Made by a program: the position numbers and the translations under genes. Under the pieces are notes generated by a model. The model was given only the letters and a program-made list of their open reading frames with translations. It was not told where the DNA came from and did no database searches. Positions 1 through 9,136 of a stretch of DNA of 64,000 nt are shown in pieces. Positions within the stretch are counted from its first letter, which is position 1, and every line of letters starts with the position of its first letter. Source of the DNA: Bacteroides sp. (GTDB lineage: Bacteria; Bacteroidota; Bacteroidia; Bacteroidales; Bacteroidaceae); the NCBI GenBank assembly GCA_017472925.1, contig JAFUNS010000034.1, positions 62,001 to 126,000 of the forward strand, read 5' to 3'.

Positions 1-39
1 GAATGGGGAGAAGTTCCAGCTGATTTTGGACGTAAATAA
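1..39 (+). CDS. C-terminal end of an unidentified gene (partial)
   Basis: An open frame enters from the left edge and encodes EWGEVPADFGRK before a TAA at 37-39. Twelve residues are too few to name a family. The stop codon runs directly into a perfect terminator hairpin, which supports this being the genuine end of a plus-strand gene. Confidence 0.5.
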   Translation, partial: EWGEVPADFGRK

Positions 40-71
40 AAAGTGGATGTGCTGAACACATCCACTTTTTA
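38..71. terminator. Bidirectional intrinsic terminator
   Basis: A perfect 14-bp inverted repeat, AAAAAGTGGATGTG at 38-51 and its complement at 57-70, encloses a 5-nt loop. The A run on the left and T run on the right let it work on both strands. It sits between two convergent genes and belongs to a terminator family seen again near 59.75 and 62.15 kb. Confidence 0.85.
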
Positions 72-73
72 TT

Positions 74-1009
74 TTATTTCAATCCATTCAGGATTTCTTC
101 AGATACTTTAAAGGCGGTACCGTGGCGTATACCTTTTGGGAAAGAAACAGAATCGGATACATCTTCCCAATGTTGCATGTCCTTGGAACGGATTGCACCG
201 TATTTCTTTTGTGTATATTTATCGAAATAAACATATACATAATCGCCCACCTGGAGTGGTGTAGGACCTTCTGCCCAATAGTCACCAGTAATGGGAGCCG
301 ATACTTCGGTTGGGAAATCAAAAGGCTTATTGTTGGAAGTGATACGCAAATTCTTTTCGGCCGGTGCAGAGTTCTCGTTCTTTACAAATAGATAATAAGT
401 GTTGTCTTTTTCAAGAATGGCACCATCAATCACAGAGAAACCGGGTTCGAAGAATAATTGGGTATCGCTGAAGGTCTTGAAGTCTTTGGTGGTTACATAA
501 TATTGACGATGGTTCAATCCCTTTTCACTTTCAGAAGTAGCTAATTCAGGGAAAGCTCCTGGTACGGTTGATGCCCAGAAAATGTAGAATGTTTTGTCCT
601 TTTTATCATAAAACAATTCAGGAGCCCAAGTATTTTTGGTTCCTTCAAACTTTTCCATAACAGGAATGTTTTGTTGTGCCGACCAGTTGATTAAGTCTTT
701 GGAAGAAGCGTAGCCAATTCCTTGGTCCCACCAACCGCTGGTCCATACCATGTGGAAGGTACCTGTTTCGTCTTGCACGATACTGGGGTCGCGCATCAGT
801 TTGTCCTTACCTATTTCAGGTTTCAAGAAAATGCTGTCGCCTTTCAAGGCTTCCCATTTCAAACCGTCCATGCTATAAGCTAAATGGAGTCCGTCGCCAT
901 TGCCATTAAAGTAAGAAAACAGATAAACATCCTTGGATTCTTTGGAAGAAGTACATGCACAGAATACCCATGCAATGATTGCTGTAAGAAATAATAGATT
1001 CTTTTTCAT
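74..1009 (-). CDS. GH43-like (five-bladed propeller) glycosidase lipoprotein
   Basis: A 311-residue secreted protein. The start at 1009 (MKKNLLFL) gives a proper lipoprotein signal ending near Cys19; the longer frame upstream would bury it. The mature part resembles GH32/GH43-clan five-bladed beta-propellers, with a RDPS motif (Asp74) where the catalytic base normally lies, a WAPE motif near residue 130, and AEGPTP near residue 260 as a possible acid Glu. Such enzymes trim arabinose, xylose or related sugars from glycans at the cell surface or in the periplasm. The substrate cannot be read from sequence, and the gene is not beside the SusCD locus further along. It is divergent from the sulfatase gene at 1107. 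Confidence 0.65.
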   Translation of the reverse strand: MKKNLLFLTAIIAWVFCACTSSKESKDVYLFSYFNGNGDGLHLAYSMDGLKWEALKGDSIFLKPEIGKDKLMRDPSIVQDETGTFHMVWTSGWWDQGIGYASSKDLINWSAQQNIPVMEKFEGTKNTWAPELFYDKKDKTFYIFWASTVPGAFPELATSESEKGLNHRQYYVTTKDFKTFSDTQLFFEPGFSVIDGAILEKDNTYYLFVKNENSAPAEKNLRITSNNKPFDFPTEVSAPITGDYWAEGPTPLQVGDYVYVYFDKYTQKKYGAIRSKDMQHWEDVSDSVSFPKGIRHGTAFKVSEEILNGLK

Positions 1010-1072
1010 GGTTATAATAGTTGATTTTTGACAAAAATACGAAAAACCTCCGTTATTTTGAAAAAGAAATTC

Positions 1073-1080
1073 TACTTTTG
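1073..1080 (+). promoter_or_regulatory. Bacteroidetes -7 box for the sulfatase at 1107
   Basis: TACTTTTG matches TAnnTTTG and lies 26 nt before the chosen ATG. The GTG at 1080 overlaps this box, which argues for the downstream ATG as the true start. Confidence 0.45.
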
Positions 1081-1106
1081 TGATTACATTATTGTTATTG
1101 TTCATT

Positions 1107-2930
1107 ATGAAGAAGAGGATTACCTTTATTATAAGCTATTTTTTTATTGTCTTTCTTTTGTTTGTTTGCCAGAAACCATTGTTTATGCTTTATAATGAAG
1201 CCATAGATAAGGGATTATCTTTCAATGATTTCTGTCAGGTAATGTTTCATGGGATGAGTCTGGATGCAACAACAGCAGGATACTTGACAGCTTTCCCATT
1301 CCTTTGTATTTTAGTGAGTATCTGGTTGAAGAAATTTCCGTTAAGAAAGATATTGTTACCCTATTACATTGTGATTTCGATACTCATCTCTTTGGTTTTT
1401 GTGGGTGATATGGCTCTGTATCCTTTTTGGGGATTTAAGTTGGATGCTTCTATTTTCTTGTATTTGGATTCGCCCAAAGAAGCTTTGGCCAGTGTGTCGA
1501 CAGGATTTGTATTGTTGAGGGTGGCGATTATCTTGTTGCTTGTTGTGTTTCATGTTTGGTTGATGCGGAAGGTTACACCGAAACGATTACAGGCTGTTTC
1601 TAAAAGATTGGCCGGAACCGGAGGAATGATACTCTTAGGAGGACTTTTGTTTGTTGTTGTTCGAGGTGGTGTCACAGAATCAACATCTAATGTAGGACAA
1701 GTGTATTTCAGCAATGATCAGTTCTTGAATCATTCGGCGGTAAATCCTAATTTCAGTCTGCTTTCTTCTATGGGTAAGTCTAAGGACTTTGCTTCAGAAT
1801 TCAATTTCTTTGATGAAAGTAGACGGGCTCAATTGTTTGATGGACTTTATACTACAGAAGATGGTGATTCCATAATAAGTGTTCTGAATACCAAGAAACC
1901 CAATATCTTGATTATTTTGATGGAGGGAATGGGAGGTGTTTTTGTAGAACCTTTGGGCGGATTATCTGATGTAACTCCTAATTTGAACCGTTTATCAGAA
2001 GAAGGAATATTCTTTACCCAATGTTATGCCAATAGTTTCCGTACCGATCGTGGAACAGTGTGTGCCTTGAGTGGTTATTTGGGACTTCCTACAGCTTCGG
2101 TTATGAAGATTCCTGCCAAGAGTCGTACATTGCCTGCTATCTCTGAAGAATTGGTAAAAGCTGGCTATACAACTGATTTCTTATATGGAGGTGACATTAA
2201 CTTTACCAATATGAAAAGTTATTTGTTGAGTAAGGGATATCAGAAACTGACTGCTGATACGGATTTCTCTTTGTCGGAACAAACAAGTAATGCATGGGGA
2301 GTGAATGATGACATTACATTTGAACATCTATATAATCAGTTAAAGGATAGAAAGGATGGACCATGGATGACCACTTTCTTGACGCTTAGTAGTCACGAAC
2401 CTTTTGATGTTCCTTATAACCGTCTGGAGGATAAGATACCGAATGCCTTTGCCTTCACGGACGATTGTTTGGGTAAATTTATAGAAAAGTTGAAACAAAC
2501 GCCGGTATGGGATAATTTGTTGGTGGTATGTATACCCGATCATGGCTTCCGATATCCTAAGGAAAAGGTTGACAGAGGGGGTGAGTTCTCACACATTCCT
2601 ATGTTATGGTTGGGTGGAGCCGTAAAACAACCGATGAAGGTTGATAAAATCATGAATCAGACCGATATGGCCGCTACCTTATTAGGACAGTTGGGTTTGG
2701 ATCATTCCATGTTCACTTTCAGTCGGAATGTTTTGGGAAGTGCCTATACTTATCCTTTCTCTTTCCATTGCCATGGTGGTGGCTTTGCATTCCGTGATAG
2801 TACCGGAGTCAGTGCTTATGATACGAAAGCCAATCAAATCTCTTTTGAAGAGCCTTCGGCCAATGAAGAACGACTGAATAGAGGAAAAGCCATTCTTCAG
2901 AGTGTTTATGATGATTTGGGAAGCAGATAA
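1107..2930 (+). CDS. LTA synthase family membrane sulfatase/phosphotransferase
   Basis: A 607-residue inner-membrane enzyme with about five N-terminal transmembrane helices (residues 1-200) followed by a periplasmic alkaline-phosphatase-superfamily domain. ILMEGMGG supplies a metal-binding Glu, FRTDRG the likely nucleophile Thr313, and PDHGF the C-terminal metal ligands. Family members (LtaS, OpgB, EptA-like) move phosphoglycerol or phosphoethanolamine from phospholipid onto surface glycans. Gram-negatives lack lipoteichoic acid, so the acceptor here is more likely LPS or another envelope glycan; that is inference. The ATG at 1107 is preferred to the GTG at 1080. It converges on the GT2 gene with a one-base gap, and a second sulfatase lies at 4271-6250. 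Confidence 0.85.
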   Translation: MKKRITFIISYFFIVFLLFVCQKPLFMLYNEAIDKGLSFNDFCQVMFHGMSLDATTAGYLTAFPFLCILVSIWLKKFPLRKILLPYYIVISILISLVFVGDMALYPFWGFKLDASIFLYLDSPKEALASVSTGFVLLRVAIILLLVVFHVWLMRKVTPKRLQAVSKRLAGTGGMILLGGLLFVVVRGGVTESTSNVGQVYFSNDQFLNHSAVNPNFSLLSSMGKSKDFASEFNFFDESRRAQLFDGLYTTEDGDSIISVLNTKKPNILIILMEGMGGVFVEPLGGLSDVTPNLNRLSEEGIFFTQCYANSFRTDRGTVCALSGYLGLPTASVMKIPAKSRTLPAISEELVKAGYTTDFLYGGDINFTNMKSYLLSKGYQKLTADTDFSLSEQTSNAWGVNDDITFEHLYNQLKDRKDGPWMTTFLTLSSHEPFDVPYNRLEDKIPNAFAFTDDCLGKFIEKLKQTPVWDNLLVVCIPDHGFRYPKEKVDRGGEFSHIPMLWLGGAVKQPMKVDKIMNQTDMAATLLGQLGLDHSMFTFSRNVLGSAYTYPFSFHCHGGGFAFRDSTGVSAYDTKANQISFEEPSANEERLNRGKAILQSVYDDLGSR

Positions 2931-2931
2931 C

Positions 2932-3882
2932 TTATTCGGTTATCTGCTTTTCAATAAAGTAACGTGGACGACGTTTCACTTCCTTATATATCTTACCGAT
3001 ATATTCACCGATGATTCCAATGGCGGTAAGAATGGCTCCTCCAATAAACCATAATGAAACAAGTAAGGAGGTCCATCCGGGGACGGTGTGACCTATGGCA
3101 TGGGTATAGAGCGCATAGCCAATGATACCGATGGAAACCAATATAAACAGAACTCCAAAAGTTGTTATCAATCTAAGAGGTTTGACAGAGAAAGAGGTAA
3201 TTCCATCGATGGCAAAGTTCAACATTTTGGATAAAGGATATTTGGATTCTCCGGCAAAACGTTCTTTGCGGTCGTAATATACCATGGCTGAAGGATACCC
3301 CAACTGGCGGACTAATCCTCTTAGGAACAGGTTTCGTTCGGGATGTGATACCAACGCTTGCAATGACCGTTTACTCATGAGTCGGAAATCGGCATGATTA
3401 TAGACAATGTCACCTCCCATAGTGCTCATGAGCTTGTAGAAAAGTTGGGCGGTATGTTTCTTAAAGAAAGTATCGGTCTTGCGTTCTTTTCGTACTCCAT
3501 ATACAATGTCGTAGCCTTCATTAAAGCATTTTGTCATCTCGATAATCGCTTCGACATCGTCTTGCAAATCGGCATCAATGGACACGATGGCATCAAACCG
3601 ACTGGTAGAGGCCCATTCCAAACCGGCCCATAAGGCTTGTTGGTGTCCCACATTATGGGCCAATTTCAATCCCATAACACGAGGGTTCTCTATAGAGAGT
3701 TGTTCTATCAAACTCCATGTAGCATCTTTACTACCGTCGTCTACATATAGCAAATGACCTTCGGCTATGGTGGCTTGTTGTTCCATTCGTGATAGAATAT
3801 CCGAAAGTTGGCGAGTGGTTTCTTTCAACACTTCTTCTTCGTTGTAGCAAGGAACTACTATGATAAGCTTGGTAGTACTCAT
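2932..3882 (-). CDS. GtrB/DPM1-like family 2 glycosyltransferase
   Basis: A 316-residue protein with an N-terminal GT-A domain (VPCYNEEEVL at the start, the DAD-type metal motif in SIDADLQDD near residue 100) and two C-terminal transmembrane helices (about 230-300). This is the layout of enzymes that load a sugar onto undecaprenyl or dolichyl phosphate on the cytoplasmic face. The GtrA-family gene lies five bases upstream, so the two probably form a lipid-linked sugar synthase/flippase pair. The ArnT-like GT39 enzyme at 6384 is a plausible user of the lipid-linked sugar. Confidence 0.85.
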   Translation of the reverse strand: MSTTKLIIVVPCYNEEEVLKETTRQLSDILSRMEQQATIAEGHLLYVDDGSKDATWSLIEQLSIENPRVMGLKLAHNVGHQQALWAGLEWASTSRFDAIVSIDADLQDDVEAIIEMTKCFNEGYDIVYGVRKERKTDTFFKKHTAQLFYKLMSTMGGDIVYNHADFRLMSKRSLQALVSHPERNLFLRGLVRQLGYPSAMVYYDRKERFAGESKYPLSKMLNFAIDGITSFSVKPLRLITTFGVLFILVSIGIIGYALYTHAIGHTVPGWTSLLVSLWFIGGAILTAIGIIGEYIGKIYKEVKRRPRYFIEKQITE

Positions 3883-3887
3883 AGGGG

Positions 3888-4265
3888 CTATTTTTTATGT
3901 TTAAAAACAAAGCGAACTAATAAAAAGTTGACGGGAATAGCAATGGCAAATACTGGAATGGGTGCCCATTCTTGAGGTATTCCCACTCGAAGGAATAGAT
4001 TTAGTAATAGGATATGGATGGCATAATTCACCAAATGCGCTCCTCCCATGCCGAATAGTTTTTTCCAGGAAGGAGAGCTTTTGAAGGTAAAATAGGAAGT
4101 AAGGTAAAAGTTGGCTATAAAACTTAGAATGTATCCTAAACTATAAGCTACATTGACATTGATATGCATTTGCAAAATATAGTAAATGCCATAATGTAAT
4201 GCGGTACAGATTCCTCCAACTATACCGAATCTCATGAATTCACGGATAATGAGTTTTATATCCAT
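3888..4265 (-). CDS. GtrA family membrane protein
   Basis: A 125-residue protein with four predicted transmembrane helices and the GtrA-type opening FMRFGIVGGICTALHYGIYY. GtrA proteins are proposed to flip bactoprenol-linked sugars made by a GtrB-type transferase. The coding sequence sits between the sulfatase stop (4271) and the GT2 start (3882) with gaps of about five bases, so the three genes look like one transcript read right to left. Confidence 0.85.
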   Translation of the reverse strand: MDIKLIIREFMRFGIVGGICTALHYGIYYILQMHINVNVAYSLGYILSFIANFYLTSYFTFKSSPSWKKLFGMGGAHLVNYAIHILLLNLFLRVGIPQEWAPIPVFAIAIPVNFLLVRFVFKHKK

Positions 4266-4270
4266 ATTGG

Positions 4271-6250
4271 TTAGGGATTAGAGGGTGGATAACTGACGGT
4301 CTTACCTTGTCTGACCAAATGTTCTGTACTTTGGAGCATAGAGAAGCAATACTCTTTTAGTGCTTGGAACGTATGATTGTCGTCCGATAGTTGGAGTTTA
4401 CCTTCTTTCAGTGTATATCTGAATTCTTGTCCGGTCTCTGGCGAATGGATATAAAGATTAGCAGAATCCCTTGCGGCAATGAGATTGTCGGCTGTATAGA
4501 AAATACATGGCCGCATTTCTGTTAGTAAGTCAACTCCAAAATTATTTTGGGTATAGTCAATGCCCAATATGCCTAAAAGCGTAGGAGCAATGTCTATTTG
4601 TCCACCGAAATCATGATGTTGCTTAGCTTCTATATCCTTTCCATAGATTAACAGCGGAACATGATTATAAGCTTCGGGCATTTCATTCTCTGGGGTACCT
4701 ACCAACTTGCCATGGTCGCCCACAAAGACAAACAATGTATTGTCAAACCAGGGCTGTTTTTGGGCTTCGGTCATAAACTTACGGATAGACCAGTCGGTAT
4801 ATTCTACTATCTGGTCTTCTATCCTTTCACTTTTGGGGTGGAAATAGTTGGGAATGATGTAAGGCGGATGATTGCTGATAGAGAGCAATGTGGCAAAGAA
4901 TGGTTTTCCCTCATTGGCTCTTTGAGTGAGTATGGGGAGTGCATATTCATAAAGATAGTCATCCTGCACGCCAAAATGATTGGCTATCTTTTCTTTTGGG
5001 TAGTTTTCTTCGGCATAAACTTCATCGAAACCATTGGTACGGAAAAATGCGTTCATGTTATCGTATTGTGATTCGTGGGTCATGAAGAACATGTTGTGAT
5101 ATCCGTTGTCTTTCAAGACGGTTGGTAATCCGCTATAGATAGGAATCACACTTCCTTTCATGGCATTCCGTTTCATAATGGTAGGAAAGGAATACAAGGT
5201 AGAGTAGAGTCCGTGGTTGGTATGGATACCCGCCGAATAGATGTTATTGAAGCTTAAGGATTCATGATATAGACTATCCAAATAAGGTGTCAAGGTCTTG
5301 GTTTGGCCGAAAGCTTGCATCAGTTTGGCAGACATGGACTCCATGAAGATAAGCACCACATTCCGATGGGTCGCAGTAGTGTCTTGTATAACTTTCCGTG
5401 CAATGGGAGAGATGTCTGCTATCCCATCTCTTGAAAGGTATTGCTGAACTTGTGCTACAGCTTTTTCTTCGTCCATCAGTTGCAGATAGCGGTTTTCCTT
5501 ACGGTTATCATCCAATGTGCTTGTCAGCAGATTAAAGACTGGACTTACCCCCAATTGGTTCAAGAAGGGATCCTCACAATAATAGGCCTGACTTACTTTG
5601 ATGGGGTTATATCCCATTCTTCCTCGAATACCGAAGAGACAAAGACCAACACACAAGAGACCTGCCATGAAAGTAACTATACGTTCTTTTATCTGGGGAG
5701 TTGGGCTGATTTGGAGACTTTGTTCGTAACATTTCTTTGACCAAAGGTGTACACCAATTCCCCATAAAGCGATGGAGGCTATTCCCAAACCGATAGGGAA
5801 ATAATAGGATGTTTCTCCGAATATCATACCGGCGGTAGTCCCTGCATATCCAAACCAATTGAAAATGGAAGAATTGATAATCTTGAAGAAGTATTCAAAA
5901 TAGGGGATGTTGGCCGCACAGATGATGAACGACAAGGAATAGAAACCGATGAACCAACCTCCAGTGAACAAATATAGCCATTTGGCGGTATAGTTGAATA
6001 AAGCGGCTATCCACATTACCACCAATGGAAGAATCAGAATGTAACAACCAATGACATTGTCAAACCACAATCCCTTGATGAAAGCAGTTGCTTGCAACAA
6101 CCGGTCACCTTGTATTTCGTCAGAAAAATCATAATTGATACTACAAAAGAGTATCAAACGGAAGACGAAAAAAAACAGCAAAGCTGCTGTATGGATGCCA
6201 AGCAAATAGTACAATGCCTGTAAGAAACGTGATATAGGGTATTTTTTCAT
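4271..6250 (-). CDS. LTA synthase family membrane sulfatase/phosphotransferase
   Basis: A 659-residue paralogue of the protein at 1107-2930: about five transmembrane helices in the first 190 residues, then a periplasmic sulfatase-fold domain. NVVLIFMESMSAKL carries the first metal ligand, GIHTNHG the likely nucleophile Thr344, and VGDHGKL the distal metal site. It is expected to transfer a phospho-alcohol head group onto an envelope glycan. It is the first gene of the operon sulfatase-gtrA-GT2 and is divergent from the ArnT-like gene at 6384. Substrate is unknown. Confidence 0.85.
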   Translation of the reverse strand: MKKYPISRFLQALYYLLGIHTAALLFFFVFRLILFCSINYDFSDEIQGDRLLQATAFIKGLWFDNVIGCYILILPLVVMWIAALFNYTAKWLYLFTGGWFIGFYSLSFIICAANIPYFEYFFKIINSSIFNWFGYAGTTAGMIFGETSYYFPIGLGIASIALWGIGVHLWSKKCYEQSLQISPTPQIKERIVTFMAGLLCVGLCLFGIRGRMGYNPIKVSQAYYCEDPFLNQLGVSPVFNLLTSTLDDNRKENRYLQLMDEEKAVAQVQQYLSRDGIADISPIARKVIQDTTATHRNVVLIFMESMSAKLMQAFGQTKTLTPYLDSLYHESLSFNNIYSAGIHTNHGLYSTLYSFPTIMKRNAMKGSVIPIYSGLPTVLKDNGYHNMFFMTHESQYDNMNAFFRTNGFDEVYAEENYPKEKIANHFGVQDDYLYEYALPILTQRANEGKPFFATLLSISNHPPYIIPNYFHPKSERIEDQIVEYTDWSIRKFMTEAQKQPWFDNTLFVFVGDHGKLVGTPENEMPEAYNHVPLLIYGKDIEAKQHHDFGGQIDIAPTLLGILGIDYTQNNFGVDLLTEMRPCIFYTADNLIAARDSANLYIHSPETGQEFRYTLKEGKLQLSDDNHTFQALKEYCFSMLQSTEHLVRQGKTVSYPPSNP

Positions 6251-6383
6251 TCTTTCAGTTTTCGTTTAACGAACAAAAGTAACTAAAATTTTACCTATAA
6301 GGCAGTAAAACAGGTGAAAATTTGCGGAGAAAGCATTTTTTTTATATACTTGTCGTTCTTTTTGAATCTAAGTGGAATAAAAT

Positions 6384-8078
6384 ATGAAATCGAAGGAATT
6401 TATAGGATTGGTACTTATCAGTATCTTGACTTTATTGCCCTTTTTGGGTATGACTGATTTTCATACGAAAGGGGAGCCCCGTGAAGCGATAGTTGCCTAC
6501 TCGATGTTGGAAACGGGTAATTGGATATTGCCACAGAACAATGGGGGAGACATTGCATATAAACCGCCATTCTTTCATTGGCTGATAGCGGGTTTCTCGG
6601 CATTGAATGGAGCTGTCACAGAATACACCTCGCGTATGCCTTCGGCTTTGGCGTTGATTGTCATGTCATTGGCAGGCTTCCTCTTTTATGTAAAACGGAG
6701 GGGAAAGGAAGTGGCTTTCTTGGCTTCTTTGATTTTATTGAGTAATTTCGAAGTGCATCGGGCGGCCTTTGCCTGTCGCGTGGATATGGTGCTGACGGTT
6801 TGTATTGTATTGGCTCTTTATCAGTTGTACCGATGGTATGAAAAAGGCATGAAAGGTCTTCCTTGGATAGCTGCCCTCTTCATGGGTTGTGCTACATTGA
6901 CTAAGGGACCGGTAGGTATATTGCTTCCATGTTTGGTTACAGGTGTCTTCTTGTTGATTAGAGGCATTTCTTTCTTCAAGGCCTTTTGGAAAATGGTTTT
7001 AGTCGGATTGGCTTCGTGTGTGTTACCGGCTTTATGGTATTTGGCAGCTTATCAACAAGGAGGAGATAATTTCATATCTTTGGTAATGGAAGAGAATTTG
7101 GGCAGGTTCATGGGTAAGATGAGTTATGAATCGCACGAAAATGGAGTACATTATTATTTCATCATGTTGGCCGCAGGACTCTTGCCTTATACGATATTAC
7201 TTCTTGTTCAGTTATTCTTCTTGAAGTATTCCCGTCCTTCAGGAGGTATAAAGAAACTATGGATTCGTTTGGTCAATTATTTGCGCCAGATGGATGCCGT
7301 TAGATTGTATTCCTTATTGAGTATTGTCGTCATCTTTGTTTTCTATTGCATCCCTAAGAGTAAGCGGAGTGTGTATTTGCTGCCCATCTTCCCCTTTATA
7401 GCTTATTATTTGGCCGAGTTACTGATTTATTTGTATCGTCAAAAGGCCAAATCATTGAAGATTTTCAGTATCATTCTTTGTTCCTTGGGAGCTTTGCTGA
7501 CACTTGTATTTGGTGTGGTACGGTTGGGATGGATACCCGAATCTGTATTTGGTGGAAAGCATGCTGCCGAAAACATAGCCTATTTACATGCGCTTGAATC
7601 CATGCCTTTAGGGATCGTTGAAATTGTTCTGATGTTGTTGCCATTCATTTTGGCTATCTATTTGTTTGTAGGTCCATTAAAGAAAAAGAATTATCACGCT
7701 ATGACCTATACGGTAATCGCTTCGGTCTTCGCTATCTTCTTAGCTTTGGATGGTGTGCTTCAGCCGGCAGTTCTCAATGTTAAATCCGATAAGCGATTGG
7801 CAGAAAAGGTAAAGGAATATGTGCCAGAAGGAAATCTCTATTCTTATATCAAAGTTGATATGATGCGTTTCTTTACCATTAATTTTTATTGTGGGAATCG
7901 TGTTTTACTGTTCGAATCGGAAAAACCGGAAGAAGGCTATTTGTTGATTGGCAAAAAGGATGCAGCCAATTATTTGCCACAACAATCATCATATAGTTTT
8001 GAGCAAGTGTATGAAAGTGACAAACGCAGTTGCGATACAAGGGATAATGTGCGTTTGTATCATTTTAAAAAGAAATAA
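6384..8078 (+). CDS. ArnT-like GT39 lipid-linked sugar transferase
   Basis: A 564-residue integral membrane protein with a dozen or so hydrophobic segments. The first periplasmic loop reads FHTKGEPREAIVAYSML, containing the acidic GEPR motif of ArnT/PMT GT-C enzymes, followed by KPPFFHWL. Enzymes of this class move aminoarabinose, mannose or another sugar from polyprenyl phosphate to lipid A or proteins in the periplasm. The nearby GtrA/GT2 pair could supply the donor. Its stop lies four bases before the next start, suggesting cotranscription with the glycerophosphotransferase-like gene. Confidence 0.8.
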   Translation: MKSKEFIGLVLISILTLLPFLGMTDFHTKGEPREAIVAYSMLETGNWILPQNNGGDIAYKPPFFHWLIAGFSALNGAVTEYTSRMPSALALIVMSLAGFLFYVKRRGKEVAFLASLILLSNFEVHRAAFACRVDMVLTVCIVLALYQLYRWYEKGMKGLPWIAALFMGCATLTKGPVGILLPCLVTGVFLLIRGISFFKAFWKMVLVGLASCVLPALWYLAAYQQGGDNFISLVMEENLGRFMGKMSYESHENGVHYYFIMLAAGLLPYTILLLVQLFFLKYSRPSGGIKKLWIRLVNYLRQMDAVRLYSLLSIVVIFVFYCIPKSKRSVYLLPIFPFIAYYLAELLIYLYRQKAKSLKIFSIILCSLGALLTLVFGVVRLGWIPESVFGGKHAAENIAYLHALESMPLGIVEIVLMLLPFILAIYLFVGPLKKKNYHAMTYTVIASVFAIFLALDGVLQPAVLNVKSDKRLAEKVKEYVPEGNLYSYIKVDMMRFFTINFYCGNRVLLFESEKPEEGYLLIGKKDAANYLPQQSSYSFEQVYESDKRSCDTRDNVRLYHFKKK

Positions 8079-8082
8079 GTGT

Positions 8083-9135
8083 ATGCGTATCGTTTTGTTT
8101 TGCGAAAATAAATATGCCGTCGATATTCTGCATCCCATCCAAAAGGAAGCGGATAAGGAAGGGGGCAATGAAGTGTTATGGTATGTTCATCAGTTGAAGA
8201 TACCTTCTTTCCCGTTAGCCAAAGAAGTTCGATGGACTCATAGTATGCAGGAAGTGTACGATTTCTCTCCGGAGGCTATATTTGTTCCAGGGAACATTGT
8301 ACCCTATTATTTGCCGGGTGTAAAGATTCAGGTGTTTCATGGCTATGCCGCAGAGAAAAAAGGACATTGGATTATCCGACATTATTTTGATACGTATTTT
8401 ACACAAGGTCCTTTCTTTACGGAAGGTTTCAAGAAATTGGCCCAGAAGTATGGTAACTTTGAAGTTTTGGAAACCGGATGGTCGCGCCAGGACTGGGTAA
8501 AGGAGCATTTGCATGCTTTTGATGCTGAGAAGGAAAAAATGCTGAAAGAAGCAGGCAGAAAACAAATGGTATTGTATGCCCCTACTTTCTCGCCTTCGCT
8601 TACCTCTTTGCCGGTTATGAAGGAAGCATTGGTGGAACTGGTTGAGAAGCGGGATGTATTGGTAGTCATTAAGTTGCATCCGTTGACCCGTAAAGAGTGG
8701 GTAGACGAGTATAAAGCGCTGGCCGAAGTTCACCCTTGTATAGTCTTTAAAGAAGATTTTTCTGTAGCCAAATATCAACTGATGGCCGATGTAATGATAA
8801 GCGATACATCGTCTACCATCTATGAGTTCCTGTTAAAGAACAAGCCGGTAATTACGTATCGGGCATCTGCTCCAAAAATCTATTGGAAGGATATAGCCGA
8901 TCCTGCCTTGTTGTGTGATGCTTTCGATGAAGTCCTTCACGACGAAGAGAATGCCCGTTTGCGTCAATGGGTTATAGATAATTACGATCCTTATATGGAT
9001 GGCAAGGTAGCCCATCGTATGTTAGACGGTGCACGCGACTATATTCGTAGGCATGGGGTGCCTCGAAAGCGTTCCACCAATCTTTGGCGGAAGTATACCA
9101 GCATCAAGAGTTTTGGATGGGTGAAGCGGAAATGA
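8083..9135 (+). CDS. CDP-glycerol glycerophosphotransferase (TagB/TagF)-like protein
   Basis: A 350-residue protein starting MRIVLFCENK at 8083; a longer in-frame extension back to 7948 only overlaps the previous gene. It has the TagF-type features FHGYAAEKK, YAPTFSPSL, VIKLHPLTRKEW and ISDTSSTIYEFLL, which build the CDP-glycerol binding GT-B fold. Teichoic acid enzymes of this family add glycerol phosphate units. In a Gram-negative it more likely decorates LPS or a capsule with glycerol phosphate or a related polyol phosphate. It converges on the acyltransferase gene with a one-base gap. Confidence 0.8.
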   Translation: MRIVLFCENKYAVDILHPIQKEADKEGGNEVLWYVHQLKIPSFPLAKEVRWTHSMQEVYDFSPEAIFVPGNIVPYYLPGVKIQVFHGYAAEKKGHWIIRHYFDTYFTQGPFFTEGFKKLAQKYGNFEVLETGWSRQDWVKEHLHAFDAEKEKMLKEAGRKQMVLYAPTFSPSLTSLPVMKEALVELVEKRDVLVVIKLHPLTRKEWVDEYKALAEVHPCIVFKEDFSVAKYQLMADVMISDTSSTIYEFLLKNKPVITYRASAPKIYWKDIADPALLCDAFDEVLHDEENARLRQWVIDNYDPYMDGKVAHRMLDGARDYIRRHGVPRKRSTNLWRKYTSIKSFGWVKRK

Positions 9136-9136
9136 T

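Noticed and set aside
7948-8082. Longer N terminus for the glycerophosphotransferase-like gene
   Set aside because: The extension overlaps the coding end of the ArnT-like gene and has no family similarity; MRIVLFCENK is the natural start.
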